A DNA stretch of 43,386 bases, taken from assembly GCA_025965195.1 (NCBI GenBank), contig JAOPXK010000053.1, positions 1 through 43,386 of the forward strand, given 5' to 3'. The notes beneath the pieces were generated by a model, which did no database searches, was not told the DNA's origin, and was given only the letters and a program-made list of their open reading frames with translations. Made by a program: the position numbers and the translations under genes. Shown piece after piece: positions 37,513 through 43,386 of the stretch. How positions within the stretch are numbered: position 1 is the stretch's first letter; the number at the start of each line of letters is the position of its first letter. The DNA comes from Marmoricola sp. Its GTDB lineage: Bacteria; Actinomycetota; Actinomycetes; Propionibacteriales; Nocardioidaceae.

Positions 37513-38880
37513 ATGAGGCTGGCCTGCTGCGTCGACTTCGGTTCGACGTACACAAAGGCGGCCCTGGTCGACACCTCCACAGGCGCACTGCTGGCCACCG
37601 CCTCGCACCGTACGACGATCGACACCGATGTCCTCGACGGGTACGACGCCTGCCTTTCCTCGCTGGAGAAACAGCACCCGGGAGCCGCGCGGGCCGAGGT
37701 GCTCGCCTGCTCGTCGGCCGGAGGCGGCCTGCGGATCGCGGTGATCGGCAACGAGGAGCTGGTCACCGCCGAAGCCGGGCGGCGGGTCGCACTGAGCAGC
37801 GGCGGCAAGGTCGTGGCGGTGCTCAGTCGACCGCATCGGCCGGACGCGTTCGTCGAGCTGGTTCAGACGACCCGGCCCGACGTCGTGCTGCTCACCGGAG
37901 GCACCGACGGTGGCAACGCCCAAGTCCTTCTCGACGCGTCGCGCGAGCTCGTCGCGAGCGGCTGGTCCGGACCGGTCGTGGTCGCCGGCAACGTGGATAC
38001 CCAGGTCCAGGTCGCCGATGTGCTCAAGGACATCCCGCACGCGATCGCGGCCAACGTGGTGCCGAAGATCGGCGTGCTCGCTCCCGAGTCCGCCCGACGA
38101 GCGATCCGCGAGATGTTCCTCGCCCACGTGATCGGTGGCAAGCAGCTGAGCAAGCGCGCGGACTTCACCGCGATGGTCCGTGGCGCGACTCCCGATCTCG
38201 TGCTCACCGGCGTCGAGCTGCTGGCCGAGTCGGCCGGCGATGTCGTGGTGGTCGATGTGGGGGGTGCCACGACCGATGTGCACTCGGTGGTCGAGCTGGT
38301 CTCCGAGGACACCACGACCGGTTCGGGCCCGGGCCTCTCGCGCGAGGTCGTCGCGACGACTCCCGTCACGCGGACGGTCGAGGGCGACCTCGGGATGCGC
38401 TGGAGCGCGGTCACCACGGCCGATGCTGCGATCGAGGCCGGCCTGGCTGACGAGGCGCTCCGCGCCCATGCCGTACGTCGCCAGGCTGATCCGGCCTTCC
38501 TGCCTGCGACCGCCGATGACGAGCAGGTCGACCAGCAGCTCGCCACTGCGGCAGTCGTGCTCGCGGTCAGGAGGCACGTCGGCCGTTCCCAGGTCGTGAT
38601 CGGGCCCGATGGCCGGATCGTCGAGCGCACCGGCAAGGACCTCCGCGAGGTCGACGTACTCATCGGCTCGGGCGGGGTGCTCCGCAACAACCGCAATGCG
38701 ATCGCGATCCTCGAGGCTGCCACCGGGCCGACAACCGAGGGCTGGCAACAGCCGGAGCACCCGCTGATCGTGATCGACCGGAACCACGTCCTCGCGGCAG
38801 CCGGCCTCCTCAAGGATCGTTACCCGGAAGCCGCCCTCGTGCTGGCGCGCTCGGCCGTGGCTGACCAGCAAGCCCACTAA
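37513..38880 (+). CDS. Glutamate mutase MutL family protein (ASKHA fold)
   Basis: A 455-residue protein of the MutL family that accompanies B12-dependent glutamate and ornithine mutases in clostridia. It is unrelated to the mismatch-repair MutL. The actin-like ATPase start CVDFGSTYTKAALVDTSTG is at residues 5-23, CSSAGGGLRIAVIGNEELV near 64-82, LLTGGTDGGNA near 126, and the phosphate-2 motif VVVVDVGGATTDVHSVVEL near 248. A possible role is repair or activation of a B12 enzyme. No mutase subunit gene is present here, so it is an orphan. ATG 37513 follows TAGGGT by 7 nt; the longer frame starting at 37504 is less likely. Confidence 0.88.
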   Translation: MRLACCVDFGSTYTKAALVDTSTGALLATASHRTTIDTDVLDGYDACLSSLEKQHPGAARAEVLACSSAGGGLRIAVIGNEELVTAEAGRRVALSSGGKVVAVLSRPHRPDAFVELVQTTRPDVVLLTGGTDGGNAQVLLDASRELVASGWSGPVVVAGNVDTQVQVADVLKDIPHAIAANVVPKIGVLAPESARRAIREMFLAHVIGGKQLSKRADFTAMVRGATPDLVLTGVELLAESAGDVVVVDVGGATTDVHSVVELVSEDTTTGSGPGLSREVVATTPVTRTVEGDLGMRWSAVTTADAAIEAGLADEALRAHAVRRQADPAFLPATADDEQVDQQLATAAVVLAVRRHVGRSQVVIGPDGRIVERTGKDLREVDVLIGSGGVLRNNRNAIAILEAATGPTTEGWQQPEHPLIVIDRNHVLAAAGLLKDRYPEAALVLARSAVADQQAH

Positions 38881-38883
38881 CCT
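38878..38883 (+). promoter_or_regulatory. -10 box of the AI-2E family transporter gene (leaderless)
   Basis: TAACCT ends 6 nt before GTG 38890. Its first three bases are the stop codon of the MutL-type gene. Confidence 0.5.
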
Positions 38884-38889
38884 GTCGGA

Positions 38890-40284
38890 GTGACAAAGAA
38901 GTCCGGCGGTTTCCTGGATCGAGTCCGTGCCCGCCTCGGGCGTCGTGACGAGCGTGCCGAGCGGGCGGCCGACCGCGCGGCCGAGAGGGTGGCCAGGCGG
39001 CGCCAGCCCCAAGCCGCGCCTGCGCCCGTGACACAGGCCGAATCCGATGAACGCCTCCGCGAGCGGATCGCCCAGCAGTGGGCCGTGGTCAGGGCATCGA
39101 GGAGGCACGACGAACCGGTGATCGAAGCCGGTGCGTCGAACTTCTCCCGCGCGGAGGTCCCCTGGGCCGTCGACCTCGCGGCCGCGTGGGCCTGGCGGTT
39201 CGTGATCATCGTCATCGCCGTCGGGATCGTGCTGTTCCTGATCCAGTTCTTCGCGGTGATCATGCTGCCCCTGGTCATCGCCTTGTTCGTTGCGGCACTG
39301 ATGGCCCCCGTGGTCAACGCGATCCACGGCATCGGCGTACCCCGAAAGCTGGCGGCGCTGGTGGTCGTCCTCGGTGGTGTTGCGTTGATCGCCTTGCTGC
39401 TGACCTTCATCGGCACCCAGGTCTCCCAAGGCATCGACGACCTGTCGCAACAGGTGGTCGACGGCCTCGGCAAGATCCGCGACTGGCTGCAGACCGGACC
39501 GTTGCACGCGAGTGACTCGCAGATCGACAAGTACGTGAAGAGCGCCCAGGACTTCATCCAGAAACAGGGCACCGGCGCGGACATCATCGGCAACGTGACG
39601 ACGGTCGGCAAGGCGGCTGCCGACATCCTGGCCGGGTTCTTCATCATCTTGTTCTCGAGCTACTTCTTCCTCGCCGACGGCAAGCTGATCTGGGCCTGGG
39701 TGGTGCGGCTCTTCCCCCGCGCAGCCCGGCTCAGGGTCGACTCGTCAGGTCGGGTCGCGTGGCACTCGCTGACGCAGTTCGTCCGGGCGACGGTCCTGGT
39801 CGCGGGCACCGACGCGATCGGCGTCATGATCATCGCGGCGATCCTCAAGGTCCCGTTCGTGAGTGCGATCGGTGTGCTGGTGTTCATCGGCGCGTTCATC
39901 CCGCTGATCGGCGCGACGCTGTCCGGCACGGTTGCGGTCCTGGTCGCGCTCGTCGCACACGGACCGGTCGTTGCGCTGATCATGCTCGGCGGCGTGGTCC
40001 TGGTGCAGCAGATCGAGGCGCACGTGTTGCAACCGTTCCTGATGGGCCGGTTCGTCTCCGTGCATCCGCTCGGCGTGATCGTGGCGATCGCGGCCGGCGT
40101 GATCGTTGCGGGCATCCCGGGCGCGTTGATCGCCGTACCCCTGACTGCTGCGCTCAACGCGGTCGTGCAGCACCTCGCCTCGTTCACCGCCGTCGGCGAG
40201 GACTCGCTCGAGGCCGCGGCGGACGATCCGGAGCCAGATCCGATGATCGCGGCCGATGCCGATGCCGACGCCGCCGACGACTGA
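38890..40284 (+). CDS. AI-2E family transporter (TqsA/PerM-like)
   Basis: A 464-residue membrane protein of the AI-2E (UPF0118) family. The N-terminus (1-90) is basic and helical, followed by about eight transmembrane segments, among them FVIIVIAVGIVLFLIQFFAV and IMLPLVIALFVAALMAPVV. The amphipathic middle (about 180-235) and the late block FIGAFIPLIGATLSGTVAVL with VLVQQIEAHVLQPFLMGRFV are diagnostic. The C-terminus is highly acidic. Members have been linked to AI-2 export, Na+/H+ antiport or other transport, so the substrate is open. GTG 38890 follows TAACCT by 6 nt. Confidence 0.9.
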   Translation: MTKKSGGFLDRVRARLGRRDERAERAADRAAERVARRRQPQAAPAPVTQAESDERLRERIAQQWAVVRASRRHDEPVIEAGASNFSRAEVPWAVDLAAAWAWRFVIIVIAVGIVLFLIQFFAVIMLPLVIALFVAALMAPVVNAIHGIGVPRKLAALVVVLGGVALIALLLTFIGTQVSQGIDDLSQQVVDGLGKIRDWLQTGPLHASDSQIDKYVKSAQDFIQKQGTGADIIGNVTTVGKAAADILAGFFIILFSSYFFLADGKLIWAWVVRLFPRAARLRVDSSGRVAWHSLTQFVRATVLVAGTDAIGVMIIAAILKVPFVSAIGVLVFIGAFIPLIGATLSGTVAVLVALVAHGPVVALIMLGGVVLVQQIEAHVLQPFLMGRFVSVHPLGVIVAIAAGVIVAGIPGALIAVPLTAALNAVVQHLASFTAVGEDSLEAAADDPEPDPMIAADADADAADD

Positions 40285-40294
40285 CTCTGCCCCC

Positions 40295-40300
40295 TAGGGT
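40295..40300 (+). promoter_or_regulatory. -10 box of the threonine ammonia-lyase gene (leaderless)
   Basis: TAGGGT ends 6 nt before ATG 40307. Confidence 0.5.
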
Positions 40301-40306
40301 GAAGGC

Positions 40307-41524
40307 ATGACGATCGAGATCCCGCGGGTGACCTACGACGACATCACGTCGGCCGCCGACCTCCTTCGTGGCGTCGCCATCACGACCCCGATGGAGGAGT
40401 CCCGCTGGCTCTCGGCAATTGTCGATGGGCAGGTCCTGCTGAAGTGCGAGAACCTCCAACGGACCGGCTCGTTCAAGATCCGTGGCGCCTATGTCCGGAT
40501 GGCGCGGCTGTCCGACGAGGAGCGAGCCGGTGGCGTCGTCGCCGCTTCGGCCGGCAACCACGCGCAAGGGGTGGCGCTGGCCGCGCAGATGCTCGGCATC
40601 AAGGCGACCGTCTTCATGCCCGAAGGCGCACCCATCCCGAAGCTCAACGCCACCAGGGCGTACGGCGCCGAGGTGATCTTCCACGGCGCCACGATCGATG
40701 AGGCTCTCGTCGCGGCGAAGGGCTTTGCCGACGAGACCGGCGCGGTGCTGATCCACCCCTTCGACCACTCCGACATCGTGGCCGGCCAGGGCACCTGTGG
40801 CCTGGAGATCCTCGAGCAGGCGCCCGAGGCCGCGACCGTGTTGATTCCGTGTGGTGGCGGCGGGTTCATCGCCGGTATTGCCACCGCGATCAAGGCGAAG
40901 CGCCCCGACGTACACGTCATCGGGGTGCAGGCCGAGACTGCTGCCGCGTACCCCGAGTCGCTCAAGCAGGGCCGGCCGGTGCCGCTCGCGTCAATGAGCA
41001 CGATGGCCGACGGCATCGCGGTCGGGCGGCCGGGCGACGTACCGTTCGCTGCGATCCAGGAGTACGTCGATGACGTCATCACCGTCTCCGAGGAGTCCCT
41101 GTCACGGGCTCTGGTGCTGCTCCTCGAGCGCGCCAAGATGGTCGTCGAGCCGGCCGGTGGGGCCGCCGTTGCGGCCATCCTCGACAACCCGCACGCGTTC
41201 GCGACGCCGGCGGTCGCCGTGCTGTCCGGCGGCAACGTGGACCCGCTGCTTCTCGGCAAGCTGATCCGGCACGGCATGGCGGCAGCGGGCCGCTACCTGA
41301 ACCTGCGCGTGCGGATCCCGGACCGCCCGGGCGGCCTCGCGCGGCTGGTCACCGAGCTCGCCGACGCCGGAGCGAACGTGCTGGAGGTGGTGCACGAGCG
41401 CATCTCCACGACGCTCAGCCTCGATGAGGTCGAGGTGCACGTCCAGCTCGAGACGCGCGGCACCTCGCATGCAGAAGCCGTGCTCTCACGACTGCGCGCG
41501 CACGGCTACCAGGTCATCGAATGA
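40307..41524 (+). CDS. Threonine ammonia-lyase (threonine dehydratase) with ACT domain
   Basis: A 405-residue PLP fold type II enzyme that deaminates threonine to 2-oxobutanoate. The PLP Lys57 is in RTGSFKIRGAY, the substrate loop is ASAGNHAQGVALAA (about 78-91), and the phosphate cup is PCGGGGFIAGIATA. The C-terminal 75 residues (about 330-405) form one ACT domain beginning LRVRIPDRPGGLARLVTELA. One short ACT domain resembles catabolic-type or CTN-type enzymes rather than biosynthetic IlvA with two ACT-like units. ATG 40307 follows TAGGGT. It is convergent with greA, 28 nt between the stops. Confidence 0.93.
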   Translation: MTIEIPRVTYDDITSAADLLRGVAITTPMEESRWLSAIVDGQVLLKCENLQRTGSFKIRGAYVRMARLSDEERAGGVVAASAGNHAQGVALAAQMLGIKATVFMPEGAPIPKLNATRAYGAEVIFHGATIDEALVAAKGFADETGAVLIHPFDHSDIVAGQGTCGLEILEQAPEAATVLIPCGGGGFIAGIATAIKAKRPDVHVIGVQAETAAAYPESLKQGRPVPLASMSTMADGIAVGRPGDVPFAAIQEYVDDVITVSEESLSRALVLLLERAKMVVEPAGGAAVAAILDNPHAFATPAVAVLSGGNVDPLLLGKLIRHGMAAAGRYLNLRVRIPDRPGGLARLVTELADAGANVLEVVHERISTTLSLDEVEVHVQLETRGTSHAEAVLSRLRAHGYQVIE

Positions 41525-41552
41525 CGGCCCGGCCGGTCGTGCCGTCGAGGCC

Positions 41553-42047
41553 TCAGCCTGCGTAGGGCGCTGCTTCGACGATCTCGACCTTGAGGGTCTT
41601 GCCGTTGGGGGCGTTGTAGGCGACCGTGTCGCCGACCCGGGCGCCGATGATCGCGGAGCCCAGCGGTGACTGCGGTGAGAACACCTGGATGTCGTCGGTC
41701 GCCATCTCGCGGGCACCGAGCAGGAAGGTCTCGACGTCGTCGTCACCGGCGAACTTGTAGCTGACCCTCATGCCGGGGCTGACCCGTCCGTCATTGGTCA
41801 CCTCACCGACCTGGGCGCGCTCGAGCATGTCGACCAGCTGGGCGATCCGGCCGTCGAGCTTGCCGAGCTCCTCGCGAGCCGCGTGATAGCCGCCGTTCTC
41901 CTTCAGGTCCCCCTCGTCGCGGGCGGCACTCACCTTGGCAACGACGTCGGCACGACCGGGTCCGCGCAGCTCCTCCAGCTCGGCCTGCAGCTGGTCGAAC
42001 TTGGCCTGCGTGAGCCAGACGACATCGCGTTCACTCGACTGCGTCAT
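41553..42047 (-). CDS. greA: Transcription elongation factor GreA
   Basis: A 164-residue factor that stimulates transcript cleavage in backtracked RNA polymerase. The N-terminal coiled coil (about 12-85) has WLTQAKFDQLQAELEELRGP and ARDEGDLKENGGYHAAREEL, which holds the acidic tip (Asp/Glu in GDLKEN). The C-terminal FKBP-like domain has SPQSPLGSAIIGARVGDTVAYNAPNG. ATG 42047 follows AGGAG, so unlike most neighbours it has a leader. That leader can fold into a long structured element (42064-42129). Confidence 0.95.
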   Translation of the reverse strand: MTQSSERDVVWLTQAKFDQLQAELEELRGPGRADVVAKVSAARDEGDLKENGGYHAAREELGKLDGRIAQLVDMLERAQVGEVTNDGRVSPGMRVSYKFAGDDDVETFLLGAREMATDDIQVFSPQSPLGSAIIGARVGDTVAYNAPNGKTLKVEIVEAAPYAG

Positions 42048-42063
42048 GGGGAGAACTCCTGAA

Positions 42064-42129
42064 CTACTTGGGGTACGACGCCCTGTGGCCGGGTCATCGA
42101 AGGTGAGCCACCCGCCAGAGGGCAAGTAG
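42064..42129 (-). promoter_or_regulatory. Structured 5' leader upstream of greA
   Basis: On the minus strand, CTACTTG (42129-42123) pairs with CAAGTAG (42070-42064). Inside, CCCT-C-TGGC-GGGT pairs with ACCC-g-GCCA-C-AGGG, leaving a 15-nt loop. This gives 19 pairs in 66 nt with one mismatch and one bulge. The element ends 17 nt before the greA start. Confidence 0.5.
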
Positions 42130-42148
42130 CCAACACTAACAACCGGTG

Positions 42149-42556
42149 TCAGCGCGGACGGTTCTGGTGCGGCGTCGTGCATCCGATCAGCTCGAGGGAG
42201 GTCGCCTTGCGTTCGGTGCGCACCGACTTCTTGACGGTCACGTCCTTGCCCCGTCCCTGCGGCACCGCGAACGTCATCTCGCCGACGACGGTGTGGTCCG
42301 CAGCGTAGGCCCGGAGCAGGCAGCTGCCGGTGACCGTGGCCGACCGGATGCGGAGCTCGATGGTGGCGTCGACGCTGTGCGCATCGATCACGTCGTAGGA
42401 CGCAAGGGAGGACGCGACGTCCGGGGTGGCCTGGAACCAGGCGGCCCAGCCCAGCCAGGTCAGCGCGACCAGCCCGACGATCGCGGACACCGCGATCAGC
42501 GTCACGCGCTGCACGGGGCGATGCGTCCCGTAGCGGTCGGTCATCAGGTCGGTCAC
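42149..42556 (-). CDS. DUF4307 family membrane protein
   Basis: A 135-residue protein with one transmembrane helix ([22 protein letters not shown], in two parts about 19-40) after a short cytosolic tail, then an extracytoplasmic beta-rich domain with [17 protein letters not shown] and [20 protein letters not shown]. This layout, and its place between greA and mca, fits actinobacterial DUF4307. GTG 42556 has a GAGAAT box 6 nt upstream; ATG 42544 is the alternative. Function unknown. Confidence 0.85.
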   Translation of the reverse strand: MTDLMTDRYGTHRPVQRVTLIAVSAIVGLVALTWLGWAAWFQATPDVASSLASYDVIDAHSVDATIELRIRSATVTGSCLLRAYAADHTVVGEMTFAVPQGRGKDVTVKKSVRTERKATSLELIGCTTPHQNRPR

Positions 42557-42562
42557 CAGCAG

Positions 42563-42568
42563 ATTCTC
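42563..42568 (-). promoter_or_regulatory. Weak -10 box of the DUF4307 gene
   Basis: GAGAAT on the minus strand ends 6 nt before GTG 42556. It lacks the first T of a good -10 box. Confidence 0.3.
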
Positions 42569-42606
42569 CCATGCGGCGCGGTGCAGTTCGCGCTCGGGCG
42601 CTCTCC

Positions 42607-42612
42607 TAGGAT
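42607..42612 (+). promoter_or_regulatory. -10 box of mca (leaderless)
   Basis: TAGGAT ends 7 nt before ATG 42620. Confidence 0.55.
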
Positions 42613-42619
42613 GGTGGTC

Positions 42620-43386
42620 ATGTTGCGCCTGATGCATGTGCACGCCCATCCCGATGACGAGTCGAGCAAGGGCGCTGCGTCGACGGCGAAGTACATCGCC
42701 GAAGGGGTCGACGTCCACGTCGTCACCTGCACGGGCGGCGAGCGCGGATCCGTGCTCAATCCGCAGATGGACCGGCCCGACGTACTCGCCAACATCACCG
42801 AGATTCGCCGCAAGGAGATGGAGCGGGCGCGCGACATCCTCGGCATTCGCCAGGACTGGCTCGGGTTCGTCGACTCCGGCTGGCCCGAGGGTGACCCGAA
42901 GCCGCCGTTGCCCGAGGGGTGCTTCGCACTCGTGCCGGTCGAAGTCGCAGCCGAGCGGCTGGTCAGGTTCATCCGCTCGTTCCGGCCGCACGTGATGACG
43001 ACGTACGACGAGAGGGGCGGCTATCCCCACCCCGACCACGTGATGTGCCACCAGGTATCGGTCGCGGCGTTCGAAGCGGCCGGCGACGCGAGCCGCTATC
43101 CCGACGCGGGGGAGCCGTGGCAGCCGCTCAAGCTCTACTACCACCACGGCTGGAGCTGGGCGAAGACCAACGCCCTGCACGAGGCGATGCTCGCCCACGG
43201 CCTCGAGTCGCCCTATGCCGAGCGCCTGGAGAAGTGGGACCGCGAGCCCGAGTGGGACGACCGGATCACCACCAAGGTGCCGTGCGGTGACTACTTCGGG
43301 GTCCGCGACCAGGCCCTGCTGGCTCACGCGACGCAGATCGACCCGGACGGCATGTGGTTCGCCATCCCGCGCGAGATCCAGCAGAA
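42620..43386 (+). CDS. mca: Mycothiol S-conjugate amidase Mca (partial, runs off the window)
   Basis: The first 255 residues are visible, out of about 290 expected. Mca is a zinc amidase that cleaves mycothiol adducts of toxins to a mercapturate for export. The LmbE/PIG-L fold signature [11 protein letters not shown] (about residues 8-18) carries metal ligands His, Asp and Asp, with the later ligand in [13 protein letters not shown]. The similar deacetylase MshB is the main alternative, but the stretch [20 protein letters not shown] and the greA-DUF4307 neighbours favour Mca. ATG 42620 follows TAGGAT by 7 nt. Mycothiol use confirms an actinobacterium. Confidence 0.9.
   Translation, partial: MLRLMHVHAHPDDESSKGAASTAKYIAEGVDVHVVTCTGGERGSVLNPQMDRPDVLANITEIRRKEMERARDILGIRQDWLGFVDSGWPEGDPKPPLPEGCFALVPVEVAAERLVRFIRSFRPHVMTTYDERGGYPHPDHVMCHQVSVAAFEAAGDASRYPDAGEPWQPLKLYYHHGWSWAKTNALHEAMLAHGLESPYAERLEKWDREPEWDDRITTKVPCGDYFGVRDQALLAHATQIDPDGMWFAIPREIQQ

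Noticed and set aside
37075-39507. An 810-codon open frame on the minus strand.
   Set aside because: It lies across the cystathionine gamma-synthase end, DUF202, MutL-type and AI-2E genes and has a His/Arg/Asp-rich composition typical of an antisense shadow in high-GC DNA.

Overview
The window is about 43.4 kb of high-GC DNA from an actinomycete, most likely a Nocardioidaceae member such as Nocardioides or a relative. Support for this comes from the mycothiol-conjugate amidase Mca at the right end, actinobacterial families (DUF501, DUF4307, DUF3140, DUF5995), many GTG and TTG starts, and many genes whose start codon lies 6-7 nt after a TAnnnT box, which is the leaderless layout common in actinobacteria. 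No database search was possible; all names come from recognised motifs.

Region 1 (1-3206) is core genome: the end of a DUF501 gene, a Ppx/GppA phosphatase, a YihY/BrkB membrane protein, a family 5-type uracil-DNA glycosylase, and a tRNA-Leu(UAA) gene with an unusually short variable loop. Region 2 (about 3207-4600) is a decayed integrated element beside the tRNA: the C-terminal remnant of a serine recombinase, an unknown small gene and a protein with two helix-turn-helix units.

Region 3 (4617-23868) is the accessory heart of the window, a sugar-acid-type catabolic cluster. It holds two paralogous metal-dependent cyclase/hydrolases, a carbon-nitrogen hydrolase, a complete ribose-type ABC importer, an enolase-superfamily dehydratase/racemase, an IlvD/Edd dehydratase, a LarA-like (DUF2088) protein, a DapA-family lyase, an SDR lacking the catalytic Tyr/Lys, an unknown protein resembling a dead metalloprotease, a GntR/FadR regulator, a D-2-hydroxyacid dehydrogenase, an FAH-family hydrolase, a hydroxypyruvate isomerase and a GarR-type reductase. 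The inferred logic is import, ring or amide opening, dehydration to a 2-keto-3-deoxy acid, cleavage, and funnelling of a C3 product to glycerate. The substrate is unknown. A near-identical palindrome lies in the cyclase/amidase divergent promoter and beside the GntR gene, and probably ties the cluster into one regulon.

Region 4 (23906-27110) has a MarR-MFS efflux pair with a clear operator, a Bax-inhibitor-1-like membrane protein, and a remarkable array of seven short repeats (three in one orientation, four in the other) between convergent genes. Region 5 (27111-43386) is core metabolism: SGNH hydrolase, cystathionine beta-synthase, a BtuF-like protein, YigZ, a VOC protein, a GH2 glycosidase, MsrA with DUF3140, DUF5995, cystathionine gamma-synthase, DUF202, a MutL-type protein, an AI-2E family transporter, threonine ammonia-lyase, GreA, DUF4307 and Mca (cut by the window end). 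Large hairpins separate several convergent pairs, and a 23-bp palindromic element has entered two coding genes in frame.
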